A stretch of 64,000 nucleotides of DNA from Megaustenia siamemsis (GCA_032433765.1 JAVIAB010000092.1:32772534-32836533), one strand, 5' to 3'; counted from the first letter of the stretch, positions 12,095 through 23,446 are shown. A program made the numbers and translations. Notes: generated by a model from the sequence alone, not told the origin.

Positions 12095-12612
12095 ATGAAC
12101 TATGTGTCTATATGTTCGTAATTGGAGTCAACAACGATGGCCTAACATCATCGAGCGCTATACATTTTTTTTAAAAATACGACGATCATCATTTTAAAGA
12201 ACTTCCATGGTATATGGTGGATAGGCGGCGGGAACAATTGAAGGCTATGCATGAAAAGTGTTCCTTGTTGCAGTTTCCTCATATTCCAAGTCCGGCTTGT
12301 TGCAGGAGCTACTGAGTTAAGTGCTCTGTGCACACCGTGAGCTGTGTGTCTCATCCGTTTGATCATGTTTCGATATTCCAATTGTTTACGATGAGTGATG
12401 ATATCGTATGACAGGGAACAGTTGGCTGTGTTCACTTTCTGCTCGGTTTCGCCTTATGTCTTTTGGCGTGTGCTGAGACTGCTACGATGGGGAATACAGT
12501 TACCTTTCTTTGGTTGGGAGATGAGATATTAATTTGGATAATTACGCTGGCACGGGCGATTGAACAATTATGAATTTTAATTTGTTTGCAGTGATACCGG
12601 GGCCTTCCATAA
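12095..12612 (+). repeat. Unclassified interspersed repeat D, copy 1
   Basis: About 0.5 kb shared with 55,365-55,870 and 58,150-58,585. Shared landmarks in order: TGTGTCTATATGTTCGTAAT, GGCCTAACATCATCGAG, CAGTTTCCTCATATTCCAAG, CTGTGCACACCGTGAGCTGT, and the 3' block GATACCGGGGCCTTCCATAA. No convincing protein, inverted ends or pol III boxes. Probably a non-autonomous element or an untranslated piece of one. Confidence 0.75.
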
Positions 12613-12656
12613 TCAAATAATTAAATTAATCATTTTGGTCATGTAATGAGAAGGTA
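12613..12656 (+). mobile_element. LINE family 1a scrap joined to repeat D
   Basis: ATTTTGGTCATGTAATGAGA is the FGHVMRRE codon block of family 1a. It follows the repeat D terminus through the same AT-rich joint as at 15,626-15,690, so the junction exists twice in the window. Confidence 0.6.
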
Positions 12657-12715
12657 ACGCGCGTAGCCGTGCGGCTAAAACCACTGTTCCGCTGGCTGAA
12701 AAGCCGACGTTCGGT

Positions 12716-12717
12716 GT

Positions 12718-12791
<74 letters not shown>
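12716..12791. repeat. (CT)n microsatellite, terminal part of repeat E
   Basis: Nearly pure CT dinucleotides. The other repeat E copy ends in (AG)n at the same relative place on the other strand, so the microsatellite belongs to the element. Confidence 0.95.
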
Positions 12792-12794
<3 letters not shown>

Positions 12795-13870
12795 GTTCAG
12801 GACTCAATCAGAGTAAGGATTCCAGACTCCCACATGAAGTCAGCTGTCAGGCTAAGTGTGTTGATCGCCCCCACAGACAGAACATCACAATTAGAGTCTG
12901 TCAGATCCACTCTGACTGAACACCCGTTAATACGTTGCACTGTGTTCTGCGCCAGTGGCCCAATGCATCCGATTTCAGCCAGCATTTTATTCAGGTTTGC
13001 TTTCCCTAGCCTTTGATTGTCCCCAATCTTCCTGCAAGGCAGCAGATTGTCTTTTCTGTAGGGGGATTCTGCCCTTAGATGGTAAGCCCTCCCAGGTTTA
13101 CGAGCACCATCTGCCCGAGTCACTAGAGGTGACTAACACAGACATGCACGCACAAAGATGTGAGATATGACTAACACAGACACGGACACACAAAGATGTG
13201 AGATGTGACTAACACAGATATACACACACAAAGATGTGAGATGTGACTAACATAGCCATGCACACACAAGGATATGAGATGTGACTAATACAGACATGCA
13301 CACAGCGATACGAGGCATGACTAACACTGACACACATCAAGATATATGACACATGACTAACATGCACATAAAGATATGAGATATAACTGACATTGACATG
13401 CACACACAAAAATATGACACATGCCTAACATAGATATGCACACAAAGATAAGAGATATGACTAACATAGATATGCACACAAAAAGATATGAGATGGGACT
13501 AGCATAGCTATGCACACACAAGGATATGAGATGTGACAAACACAGACATGCACACACAAAGATATGAGATATGACTAACATAAACATGCACACAAAGACA
13601 TGAGATATCACTAACCCAGACATGCACACACAAAGATATGACATATGACTAACACTGGTACACACTAAGATATGAGATATGACTGAACACAGAGACACAT
13701 AAAGATATGAGACATGATTAACACGGACACACCGAGATATGAGATATGACTAACATGACACACACACCAAGATATGAGCCATGGCCAGCACACACAAGCT
13801 AAGATATGAGCCATGGCTAGGACAGAAACACAGCAAGATATGAGCCATGGCTTCACTAAAAAATACCAAA
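12792..13870 (-). mobile_element. Repeat E, copy 1: unique body plus internal minisatellite
   Basis: The ~340 bp body (12,792-13,125) is the reverse complement of 29,937-30,255, including CAGATGGTGCTCGTAAAC, GACAATCTGCTGCC and GGACAATCAAAGGCTAAGG. The body is followed by a ~38-bp minisatellite whose minus-strand unit contains TTAGTCACATCTCATATCTT plus TGTGTGCATGTC. The element order is minisatellite, body, (AG)n. Layouts with internal tandem repeats are known in non-autonomous bivalve and insect elements; which class this belongs to cannot be told. Confidence 0.8.
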
Positions 13871-13899
13871 AAATGAACCATGTCTAGCACAGAAACACA

Positions 13900-14756
13900 T
13901 TAAAGTGCCCATATGCTTGGGCTTGTTGTAGTCGGCAGACTCTTCTGAACGTGGGAATCACAAGTTTCGTTAAACAGTTGCCCGGAGATTTGAGAGTGCA
14001 GTCTGACCCATAGAACGTTCTCTTGCATGTACAGATTCCCGATCGACTGTTGACAGGTGTCGTTGAAACAGTTGTCCGGACATTTGTGAGTACATATGAT
14101 GTCACAGCCATCAGAACACATCTGTTCGCACTGTAGCCCAAAATTACCATCGGGACAAGTGTCATTACAGGTATAGCCAAGATGTTTACATTGTAGGCAT
14201 TTTCCAGATTTTTCCTCAAATAAAGGACAGACACTGAGACAAGACCCGGAACAGTCGTGTCCATAGATCCCATGTGAACAGTAGCCGTGACAAGTACCGA
14301 TGATGACATTGCAGCCTTTACTACACCCACTACACACTGCACAAAATGACCAAGAATGCTCGTCCAGACAATAGGTGTCTGTAAATGTTTGCACCTCACA
14401 TACCGTCAGTGCACTGTCGGCCTGCGAAATGGTCGGTGAGAACTAAATCTTAATGTGTGCCATTGACGTTTGTGTTTTGACTACAATAGTGTTCACAGAT
14501 AAATTAGGGTAGGATAAATCATTATACTGGAACACTTCTCCGTCACTGTCAGAGAAAGCCCTTTGAGTGCCATTCTTTACCTGAATCATAGTGCTAGCTC
14601 GATGATAGATTCGAATGATGTGAATCTTCTGGGGCGTTGCATAGTTCAGATACCAGTAAACAGAATTGGTTCCACTTCTCCATTGTGTGTGTGTGCAGTC
14701 ATTGTCATAGAGAGTTCGGTGTTCGAAGCCCGCGGTAGACAGAAAGGATTTTTTCT
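13900..14756 (-). pseudogene. Discoidin-like (F5/8 C type) plus EGF-like gene relic
   Basis: A polypyrimidine tract and AG end at 14,757, then one minus-strand frame reads a galactose-binding/discoidin-like half domain (NDCTHTQW, VYWYLNYATPQKIHIIRIYH, ending LTVCEVQTF). It goes straight on to cysteine-rich EGF-like repeats (CHGYCSHGIYGHDC, CNDTCPDGNFGLQC, CTHKCPDNC). This order is seen in molluscan MEGF-like receptors and EGF-bearing receptor tyrosine phosphatases. An in-frame TAG lies at 14,443-14,445. Near 14,045 the EGF frame shifts by one base, continuing as GICTCKRTFYGSDCTLK in the other frame. The stop could instead lie in an intron, and CAG|GTAAAG near 14,583 is a possible donor, but the homology-like reading runs through both. 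A decayed copy is most likely; sequencing error is possible. Confidence 0.72.
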
Positions 14757-14886
14757 ATCGGGGGTGAAATAAAAATCCTGAGTCGCACACGTCGTGGCGA
14801 CTGCTTTGATCAAGCGGCCTTTATTTCTCTGGTCCTATCGCTGCCCCCCGTCATACACCAGCAATGGTACTATGTGACGTAAAGAT

Positions 14887-14888
<2 letters not shown>

Positions 14889-14917
<29 letters not shown>
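14889..14917. repeat. Poly(T) tract
   Basis: A T-run directly before the truncated family 2 LINE copy. Confidence 0.9.
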
Positions 14918-14920
<3 letters not shown>

Positions 14921-14922
14921 GA

Positions 14923-15622
14923 TAGATACTGTAGAAGAGATCGATCACTTTATCTATCTTGGAAGTCACATTAATCGAGAAGGGGATACGAGCAAAGAAA
15001 TTAGAATCAGACTGGCTAAAGCAGCAATGTCTTTCAGAAGCCTTGAAAAGTTGTGGAAATCAAAACTCATTAGCACAAACACAAAACTTAGGCTATTCAA
15101 ATCAAATGTACTATCAACCCTTACGTATGCGTGTGAAAGCTGGAAAACAACAAGAGATATAGAAACAAAGTTGAACGCATTCGAAAATAAATGTCTAAGG
15201 AAAATACTTGGTATAGAATGGAACGAATTCAAAACAAACGAGGAAATTAGAGAAATCGCCAATCAACCACTAATATCTTCAGTAATAAAGAAAAGACGAT
15301 GGTCATACGTTGGACATGTGATGAGAAGAGATAATAATCGAATAGCAAAGCAAGCCCTCATATGGGAAACAACAGGTAAAAGAAAAAGAGGAAGACCCAG
15401 GGAGACACTGAGAAGAACATTGATGAGAGAGGCAAGAGCAGCAGGAATCGGCTCCCTCAATGAGATAGAACTGCTTGCACAGAACAGAGACAGATGGCGA
15501 GATTTGATGAAATATCTTTAAAAGAAAACTGCTAGAACAAAAAATTCATATAGGAGAAGGTGTATCTTGGTCTACGCCCTATGGGCCGGTTACGGCTCGA
15601 AAGGATCCAGATGATGAGATAG
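14923..15622 (+). mobile_element. LINE family 2, 5'-truncated copy
   Basis: Almost base for base the last ~680 bp of the 47.3-50.4 kb element. It starts at the EEIDHFIYLGSHI codons and runs in one open frame through TYACESWKTTRDIE, KKRRWSYVGHVMRRDNNRIA and KRKRGRPRETLRRTLMRE to the stop, then the short 3' UTR ending GGTTACGGCTCGAAAG. Few differences suggest recent retroposition. The RT active site is not included. Confidence 0.95.
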
Positions 15623-15872
15623 ATACCGGGGCCTTCCATAATCAAATAATTAAATTAATCATTTTGGTAAAGTAATGAGAAGGTAACAGCTAGAAAATAT
15701 TGTGACAACTGGGAAAGTTGAGGGACGTAGAGATAGAGGGACGCAAAGAGAAAAGATACCAAATAAGCTTAAGAGAATGGCTTGGCAGAAGGTCAACAAG
15801 GGAAATGATAAATAACTGTCGAGATCGAAATTTGTGGAGAGACATGATCACCTACGCAAGCATGCATGGTAT
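15623..15872 (+). mobile_element. Repeat D terminus joined to LINE family 1a 3' end
   Basis: GATACCGGGGCCTTCCATAA and an AT-rich joint (15,626-15,660) repeat the junction at 12,593-12,656. The LINE piece then continues through VTTGKVEGRRDRGTQRE-like codons to the terminal CRDRNLWRDMITYA block at ~15,865. This copy shows more of the LINE than the 12.6 kb copy, which is cut short at ~12,656. Confidence 0.75.
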
Positions 15873-17109
15873 TTTATGTTGAAGGTTAGTTCTATCGTGT
15901 TTGCATTAGGGCTGTCTTACCATTTCTGTGTAAACCCATCACATGTTTGTAGACTCCAGTGGAGCATTGTGGTGGATGCAGTAACGTACTAAAAGTTTCA
16001 GCTGTGCAGTGTGAATCCTCCAACACACAACTTAAAAATAAAAAACCGATTTGTTATCAAATAATATGTATCCTACATGCACAGCTCATAACACAGTAAT
16101 GCTCATTCCAAAACGTAATCCTCATTATTCGCACTTTTTTTTCCACTTGCTGATATAACAGTTCCCAAGTATTTGATAAACGTTGCCTGTTGCATTTTTT
16201 TTCTTTTTGCACATTTGTGTTTCCTTTTCTTTACTTATTACGTTGTATTGTATATGCTAATTTCCATATTGTAATCTTCATCTTGTGCATGTTTTATTCG
16301 AATAATTTATATGTTGCTTTATTGAACTCTCACAAATAAGAACATTCAAACAAGCGAGCACTTGCTTGCTGTTCCTGCATGTCACCCGAATAGTATACAA
16401 CATTGTTCTATAATTCGCTGATCTGGTATCTTATCTCATTCTTATGCAGCTGGTCCTTGTGTTTATACTTTGAACGTCCGACTTGTTAATTAAACAACAG
16501 CGACTTCAGAATCGATAATGTGTAATGATGTGTAGCTACCAGATAATTGCTACTAGAAACACAACAAATATCTCACGTATTCTCTGTCATGACCTTCTAC
16601 AAAACTCCGTCAAGACAAGTAAGTGAATGTACCCTCGTGCTAATATTTAAAAGTCTACACATATGTGGAATATTCATTAATTAATATATTTTTATGAATG
16701 TAATTTTATTATTGAATCTCGTTTCGTTAGATTATAAAACATTTTGGCTGTATATTAACTAAGAAGCATTTTGTTTATTTTTTGTTTTTGAAAACTTGTG
16801 TATCATGCAGCTGACGCACGTTTCTCCCTATAAATATAAAGATGTCTTGCAGATTCGAACGATATTTTCTCAATAACTAGCCTATAGCAAGTGGTGACAG
16901 TAAACAGCTTTTATGGTATCAGCTATTATAATATTTTAAAAAATGTATTATAATAATGTCAATAAATAGACAAAAGATATCTTTTTCACTGTCTTTCTTC
17001 ATATTTTGATATATATATGGCTATCGTCAGTTAAAATAGAATGGGAATGATTTTTTCTACAGCACATATAGTAAACATACATTCATATATACAGACACAC
17101 ACATACACC
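15873..17109. other. Unassigned AT-rich sequence
   Basis: No frame, splice-bounded exon or repeat recognised over ~1.2 kb. Confidence 0.4.
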
Positions 17110-17430
17110 AGCGGCGTATACTGGTTTTGGGGTCTGCATTACCGCTGACATAATAAATAAAGATATACATTACATTCAGTAGGCTAACATAAAGTAGTAT
17201 TTGCTAATGACTTCACTACATTTTAAATTACTTATTTATATGTAAACTCTATCCGTCTTGTTTTGGACGAAAATGTCTCGATGTCTTTGTCATTGACAGT
17301 ACTGTTGGGTTGGTTTCTAAGTTTCTGAAGGAATGATTTCTCAATGGACATTATTGCCAAACCAGATAAGCGTTCTTGTGTCTAAGTTGAGCGACAATAA
17401 GATCTGATAAGTTTGGAGGGATTGGTGAAT
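17110..17430 (-). mobile_element. hAT transposon 3' end relic, copy 1
   Basis: The minus strand encodes the end of a hAT C-terminal dimerisation domain (QERLSGLAIMSIEKSFLQKL, then a NDKDIETFSSKTRR tail) and a stop, then ~180 bp to a terminus whose plus-strand sequence is CAGCGGCGTATACTGGTTTT. CAGNGGCG ends are typical of hAT elements, especially the ZMYM1-like group. The rest of the transposase is not seen. Confidence 0.8.
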
Positions 17431-18035
17431 GACCACAAAAACGAGCCACATCGTGACATCCCATCTCCCTTCCAATTTATATTTGCTCCATCAGCTCTTT
17501 TGTAGAAGCAAAGTGCAGATAAATTTTCATGTTTAGTACTTCATGTACATTTATTGATTTTATTGGGTTTTTTTTTTTGTTTGTTTGAATGTTTGTTTGT
17601 TTTTTATGTATAATTTTATGCTTTGCCATTTGTTTGTTAGAGAGGCTTAAATCATCAGAGGGGTTGGAAAAAGAATGAATCCAGTTTAGACTACTTCCTT
17701 CTGGGAAAATTGATTCGGCTTTCGTAGAAATGGCAGTTCGATTGGTCATCTGAAATTAAATGTGTTGCAAGTAGCGTGTTTTCGCTGTATTTAAATAATA
17801 TACAGTTAGGTTTTATATGGATATTGTTACAATGTTGTTGCATTATTAATACAGTACGTAGTTGCTGTTCAGCATACGTGTATTTTATATTAGCATTGAG
17901 TGTACACATTCAGTCCACGTTATTATGCAGTATCATATATAATATGAGCTGAATGGAAAGATTCCGAAGAAAAAAAATCTCAAGAACTGCCGTGCAGTGA
18001 ATTTCAGAATCCGAAGGTCGTACAGAAACGCGTGA
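17431..18035. other. Unassigned sequence
   Basis: Contains a TTTG/TTTGT-rich patch at 17,563-17,605 but no gene. Confidence 0.4.
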
Positions 18036-18187
18036 ATGACAACATTGCAGAGATTAGTGAAGACAGAGATGAAATGACAACATTGCAGAGATTAGTGAAG
18101 ACAGAGATGAAATGACAACATTGCAGAGATTAGTGAAGACATAGATGAAATGACAACATTGCAGAGATTAGTGAAGACAGAGATGAA
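18036..18187. repeat. 38-bp minisatellite, 4 units
   Basis: Four near-identical units beginning ATGACAACATTGCAGAGATT. Unit differences are single bases. 38 is not a multiple of 3, so it is not a coding repeat. Confidence 0.95.
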
Positions 18188-18531
18188 TTACACAGGTCAG
18201 ACCAGAGACACACAGCGGAGAATGGCCACGAAGACGTCACATGGAGTCGGTTTGATGCCAAAGAAAATAAGAATATACAGATGCTAAAGATGCTGATGGA
18301 GCTGCTCGATTTAAGTACAGAAAAGATCAACCATTTTCAAGGCATTCTATCATAAGTGTTTTGTTCTGCCATCTATTTCTTCCAGACTGGACTGTTAACA
18401 TTAGGAGAATGGTATGCCTTGTGTTGAATGACTTATTACTCTTAGTACTTGTCTGGTTTTGTGACTGGACTGTGGGACAAACAATTTCGTGAGTACAATC
18501 CTTTCTTGCTTACAGAGCTTGTCTATTCCAC

Positions 18532-18533
<2 letters not shown>

Positions 18534-18594
<61 letters not shown>

Positions 18595-18614
18595 CACACA
18601 CACACACACACACC
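18534..18614. repeat. (CA)n microsatellite
   Basis: About 80 bp of CA with a few interruptions. Confidence 0.97.
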
Positions 18615-18869
18615 AAGTCTCTAACCGCGTGTGTCTCCTCCAACACCTTACTTCGGTTGTAAAAAAAAGACAATACAAGCTTCAGACGATCAGAACCTCC
18701 ATAAGTGTCCATTTATTGCATCCATTATTTGAAAGTTATGAACAGAATGGGTTATATCAGCTCCAAACGTTCAACAATGTCTCAATGGATGTAGAGTTAT
18801 TAAAGATGTATTCCCCATCAAAGCCAGTTCCTTGTCGTGGGGATGGGGCTTAACAGTCACCAGGGACTT

Positions 18870-19172
18870 TTTTTTTTCTTTTTTTTTTGCGTTCGCCAGT
18901 TTTTTACCTCTGACGAAGTCCCTAGAGACTAGGAACTGAATTTTGTGTGTTAATCCGTTTTTCCCTGGCAGTCGTGTACTCAGGGATCCCTCGCCGCACA
19001 GGCAGATAACTCCGTCTTCGGAGGTACTCATATTTTTGTCCGTCCATGAGTAATTGACGTTTCAGGTCGGCCCTCGCTGCTGAGACCAGGGGTGGTTGCC
19101 GCACAGAGAAATCACAAATAAAAATCCCAACTGGTGCAGCCGGGATTTGAACCTACAACCTCTCTGTCTCAA
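18870..19172 (-). mobile_element. SINE-B, near full length
   Basis: On the minus strand it starts with a head carrying GAGACAGAGAGGTTGTAGG and the B-box-like GGTTCAAATCCCGGCTGC. The body follows with GGCAACCACCCCTGGTCTCA, GAGTACCTCCGAAGACGGAG and TTCCTAGTCTCTAGGGACTT, and ends in an A/AAC-rich tail (T-run at 18,869-18,890). Matches 61,684-62,000 and 38,166-38,410. Pol III-type tRNA-like promoter; no protein. Confidence 0.88.
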
Positions 19173-19173
19173 A

Positions 19174-19575
19174 CAGTGGCGTATACTGGTTTTGGGGTCT
19201 GGGCTACCGCTGACATAATAAATAAAAACATACATTATATTCAGTAGGCTAATAAAGCAACATTTTCTAATGACATCACTACATTTTAAATTACTTACTT
19301 ATTTATATGTTAATTATATCCCTCTTGTTTGGGACGAAAATGTCTTGATGACTTTGTCATTGAAAGTACTGTTGAGTTAGTTTCTATGTATCTGAGGGAA
19401 TGATTTCTCAATGAACATTAATGCCAAACCAGATAAGCGTTCTTGTGTCTGACTTGAGCGACAATAAGATTTGATTCTCTTGAGAGCAGAAAAAGTTCTT
19501 TCTACAGATGCTGATGCACATAACGTATTTATTAATAGCTAAGGATCTTCCGGTAATTAGACATAGTTTCGCTTT
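19174..19575 (-). mobile_element. hAT transposon 3' end relic, copy 2
   Basis: Plus-strand terminus CAGTGGCGTATACTGG abuts SINE-B. The minus strand encodes more of the C-terminal dimerisation domain than copy 1: ASASVERTFSALKRIKSYCR, then QERLSGLALMFIEKSF and a stop. VERTFSALKRIK is the hallmark hAT block in the ZMYM1-like group. The 5' part of the element is missing. Confidence 0.85.
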
Positions 19576-19895
19576 CACTTTTAACACTTCTGATTGGCTA
19601 GAGCTAAAAATAACCAATGAAATCGCATTCCTCTAGCGGCAACACCCGCTATGTTATTTTGACTCCCAATTTTGAATGTCAAGGTCGTTAATACTAGGTC
19701 TGGATAGAGGAAAAATGTACCGCTAGCTACTAAAGATTTCAATGTAGAGTAGTTTCTGTTTCAATCACAAACGTTATAGTGGTCAGAGGAAAACCTTGCT
19801 TTAATAAATGCAAATCTAAGTAAATAAATCATATTGCCCTATGAAATGTGTAATAGAATATTCGAAAATGTGTAATATAATTATTTTTTAAAAAT
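19576..19895. other. Unassigned AT-rich sequence
   Basis: Nothing recognised. Confidence 0.4.
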
Positions 19896-19907
19896 ATAAT
19901 AAATTAT

Positions 19908-20177
19908 GGGAGCCGCGATAGCTCAGTGGTTAGTGAACTGGACTACCACGGACAAGGGGTAGGGTTCGATCCCAACCGACGGCTTCCGGGATCACCCAGC
20001 CTTAAATGGGTACCGGATTTTTTTCTGGGAATGTAAAGCCGCACGGGCGTAATACTGACCACATTACCCCAAAAATCATGTGCTGAAGGTCTGTAAAATA
20101 TAGGGTCACTAACACCATATTTCCCTATACGCCACTTGGCGTGACGGGGGTAAAAAAATAAATACATAAATAAATAA
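19908..20177 (+). mobile_element. SINE-A copy 1, full length with TSD
   Basis: tRNA-derived head: GGGAGCCGCGATAGCTCAG, then TGGTTAG (A box) and GGGTTCGATCCC (B box). The body contains AAATGGGTACCGGATTTTTT, CGGGCGTAATACTGACCACA and TACGCCACTTGGCGTGACGG, then an (AAAT)n tail. ATAATAAATTAT flanks it at 19,896-19,907 and ~20,178-20,189, a 12-bp target-site duplication expected of LINE-driven retroposition. Confidence 0.95.
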
Positions 20178-20239
20178 ATAATAAATTATCATTTCCTTTT
20201 GTATTTCGTTAATATGTTCAGGCTACCGGCGGTAGCTGC

Positions 20240-20320
20240 GGGATCATAGAGAATACGCCATTGGTCTCAAGGCCGGCGTCTTGCATCGAGACCAACCAGT
20301 CCCCCTACCATGGACTGAAA
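20240..20320 (-). mobile_element. SINE-B head-like fragment
   Basis: The reverse complement gives a GGGGGACTGGTTGGTCTCGA start and GCAAGACGCCGG, as in the SINE-B head. The B-box region and the body are missing. Confidence 0.55.
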
Positions 20321-21449
20321 ACTTAGACTTGCCAGTCTTCCTAGACACGAGCAAGACCACTGTCTGCTATAGAAAGTTTAAGTGTTGAAGTCGGAGGCAA
20401 CCAGCCAAAAGGCGCACCACAGCAATCCGAATACCATGCGCTTCCAATGGGAAGTATGTCTCAATCACTATTAATGAATGTCCTTCTTAACCGTCCAGTG
20501 GAGTCAGGGGACGAGAGCTTAGAGCTACTGGCCAATCAAAACAAAGACCATTTTAAAAATTGCACTGGAATGCTGAAGGCATCAACAGCAAAAGAGATGG
20601 TTACAGTTAGAAGATTTTAAGTTGGAAAATATCCGACATGAAAAGTAAGTAAGTATTTACTGCTTGCAGGAAACTCATCCAAACAAAGACATAGCCTTGA
20701 AGATTAGGGGATTTAAGTGTTATCGATCTGACATAAAAGACAATCAAAAAGGTGGAATATTGACACTTGTAAAGAACTAAGGTGACCAGACGTCCCGATT
20801 TTTCCGGGACAGTCCCGATTTTTTACTGTTTTTTCAACCTTTGTCCCGGATTTGTTACTGTCCGAATTTGTCCCGATTTTGGCATATTTTTTAGCTTTTG
20901 TCCCGGATTTGTTAAAGTACTTTAGGGACACACACTTTTACCAATTTTGCTAATATGGTAAACATCTTTTCGACTTAAAAATATGCATTATTTCGTATTC
21001 GATTGCTTCCGGTGTCATGGCAGCTACGTGTAGTCGTTTTTATAAATCGGCTCTTGTGGATATATTTAAATGATTTACGAGACAGTCTAGTTGTGAAATT
21101 ATGTGTTGCTATTCCCCGTTTGGTGTATGTTTTACTTCTGACGTGGGGATGATGTGTGAACTTTACCGTTACTTAAATGGAACATGAATTATTCTTCTTC
21201 CTGTCGTGTGTTCGTGGTTCGATAGACAAGCACATATTTCGACAAAAATGCGCCGGAAATCGGGTATGTTCAACCAGAATATGACAATTCTGTGACGGTG
21301 GATGGAGCGGAAGAATCAGAAATGATCAACAGCCCAGAAAGCGAAAACAGCAAAGTGTGTGGTACACATGAGGCACATTCAGAACACGAAAACGATTATG
21401 GCAAACCACCGTGAAAGAGATTGGAGCCTCATCAAGTAACACTCCAAAG

Positions 21450-22071
21450 AAAGCCATGGAGAGAAATAAATAAATATCACAGTTGAAGGAATACATCTGG
21501 AGACAGTTCAGAGCTAAAACTACCTTGGACATACTATAACCAATGATGGAAAATGTAACATTGAAATAAACAAAAGAATAGGTATGACAAAAAGTAACTT
21601 TAATACCATGAAAAATATACTAACAATAAAACAAATAATAGCAGGGCTGAAACTAAGAATAGCAAAATGTTATATCTTCTCAATATTCCTGTATGGTGCA
21701 GAAACATGGATATTAGACAAGAAAACAGAACAGAAAAGTGAAGCCTTTGAAATGTGGATTTAAAGAAGAATAAGTAGAATTTGATGTAAAGAAAAGAAAA
21801 CAAACGATAAAGTTTTAAAACAACTAAAAATAAAAAGACACCTACTAAATACAATTAAGACAAGACAAATGACATTTTTGGGACACGTTAAAAGACACAA
21901 CATCCTACTACAAGTAATATTGGAAGGTAAAAGAAGCAGAGGCGTACCAAGACTAACATGCACGAGTAACATCAAAAGATGGATATGCTATGACAACCTA
22001 CACCATCAAAGCAAGAAACAGAATGGAATGGCGATCCATGGTAGCCAGCCTTCGTTGCGGATACGGCACTC

Positions 22072-22073
<2 letters not shown>
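21450..22073 (+). mobile_element. LINE family 5, 3' fragment nested in the hAT-like element
   Basis: The translation gives DYTITNDGKCNIEINKRIG, FSIFLYGAETWILDKK, FEMWI, MTFLGHVKRHNILLQVILEG and RSRGVPRLT, ending just before a pure ATG/GAT run. The related copy at 44,787-45,070 gives KRGRGRPRLTW. Stops at the RRIS block show decay. Confidence 0.82.

Positions 22074-22158
<85 letters not shown>
22074..22158. repeat. (ATG)n microsatellite, LINE family 5 tail
   Basis: 28 nearly perfect ATG triplets at the 3' end of a family 5 LINE. It reads as poly-Met or poly-Ser by frame and is not coding. Confidence 0.97.
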
Positions 22159-22159
<1 letters not shown>

Positions 22160-22865
22160 CGGTTGTTGTATAGAAAATGTTTAAAAAGTTGAACTGGCTG
22201 TTCATTTGGTGAAATAGTTACAGTAAAATGCGCTCCAAGTTTTCAATCTTGTATTCTGAAACTGAAACTCAATAACGACTGGATAATGTTTTGTAAGCCT
22301 ATATTGTTAGGTGTTTTAATTAGTTTTAAACTATATGTATTATTCACTTGAAAAAGACGGAAGAAATTTCATTTTATTTTTGGAAAATTTAAGTCAAATT
22401 AATCCGTCCCGGATTAGGGTTTCAAAAATATGGTCACCTTAAAAGAACAACATCAATGCATGTCAGTTTGAAGTGTATGTGGATGTGGCAAAATATCAAA
22501 TATTGCACCTCAGGACAGAAAATACGGACTTTCATTTATTCATCTATTACTGTCCGAGCGACCGCCCACTAGCACTAGACAAAGTTTCATTAAAAGAAAG
22601 AATAATTGATGTGACGACTTAACAGCTATTCACAGATCTGGGGCTATGAACATATGGATAAGAGAGGTGCAGAGCTTGAAATTTTTCAGGACGACAGTGG
22701 ACTCATACTGCTAAACCAGAGAGCAGATCCACCAACATGCTACTCCAGATCATGGCATACCATCTCTACACCAGACCTTGCTTTCCATTCACCAGACCTG
22801 GTTTGGAATATTACACGTATTGTTGGGAAACAACTTGGAGGCAGCTACCACAGACCAGTCTTTTT

Positions 22866-23446
22866 CATTATTATCATTATGTGCCATACCTGTTGGCGTA
22901 GGCGATCATGTCCTTCCACAATCTTCTATCTACAGTGCATCGCATCAGTTCTGTTGTTAACTGTTTTCCATGCCATGAAACCAAGCTATCTAGTATTTTC
23001 TCTCCTCTTCGTTCGTGTGCTCTCTTTCTTGTATTTTGCCTGTTGTAACTAAGTATTTCAACTTTCCTCTTCTCATGATGTGCTCAAAAAATTTTGATTG
23101 TTTCTTTCTGATGTTTTTTTAGGAGCTCCCTTTTTGTGTTGGCCTCTTTGAGAATTTCTTCATTGGTCTTTTTAGCTGTCCAGGAAACTTTCAACATTCT
23201 TCTGAGAAATCCTATCTCTGTGGCCTCTAACCGTCTTTTCATTTATTTGTCTACTGTCCATGATTCGCTTCCATAGGTCAGAATTGGGTCTATATAACAC
23301 CGATGAACTCTCTTGCTCACTCCTAATGACATAGATTTGCTGCATAAGATATTTTTCATTTTCTGAAATGCTATTTTGGCCTGACCTATTCTGCATTTTA
23401 TTTCTGTGGTGCATCTTCCATTTTTGGTAATTTTGTGCATTATTAT
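22866..23446 (-). mobile_element. LINE family 1b, nested 3' fragment with TSD
   Basis: The minus-strand translation includes GRCTTEIKCRIGQAKIAFQK, VSKRVHRCYIDPILTYGSES and KRRLEATEIGFLRRMLKVSW, ending toward 22,866 in an ATA/ATG-rich tail. CCAGTCTTTTT occurs at 22,855-22,865 and 23,447-23,457. Taking the insert out rejoins the endonuclease C-terminus of the Jockey-like host element. Younger than family 4. Confidence 0.93.

Larger units (their letters stand above)
20778..22441 (+). mobile_element. hAT-like DNA element with TAAGGTGACC ends, 7-bp TSD
   Basis: The left end TAAGGTGACCAGACGTCCCG and the reverse complement of the right end, TAAGGTGACCATATTTTTGA, give ~11-bp terminal inverted repeats. 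AAAGAAC flanks at 20,771-20,777 and 22,442-22,448, and removing the element restores the Jockey endonuclease frame (LVKN|NINA). The interior has TCCCGG-rich repeats but no transposase; its right half is a family 5 LINE copy plus (ATG)n. Terminal sequence and TSD size are compatible with a non-autonomous hAT-like element. Confidence 0.82.

Noticed and set aside
12613..12807. Arg/Glu repeat frame on the minus strand
   Set aside because: Translation of the (CT)n/(AG)n microsatellite.
13209..13856. Cys/Val/His-rich frames on the minus strand (and the matching plus-strand frames at 29.2-29.9 kb)
   Set aside because: They are the repeat E minisatellite; the unit changes frame and has no coding constraint.
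18130..18330. Minus-strand frame over the 38-bp repeats
   Set aside because: The repeat unit is not a multiple of three and the frame has no start or splice context.
19908..19985. Functional tRNA gene
   Set aside because: A and B boxes are present, but the same head plus body recurs four times with target duplications, and the acceptor stem is not preserved at the 3' side. It is a SINE promoter.
21869..22192. Frame with a poly-Met run
   Set aside because: LINE family 5 C-terminus running into an (ATG)n tail.
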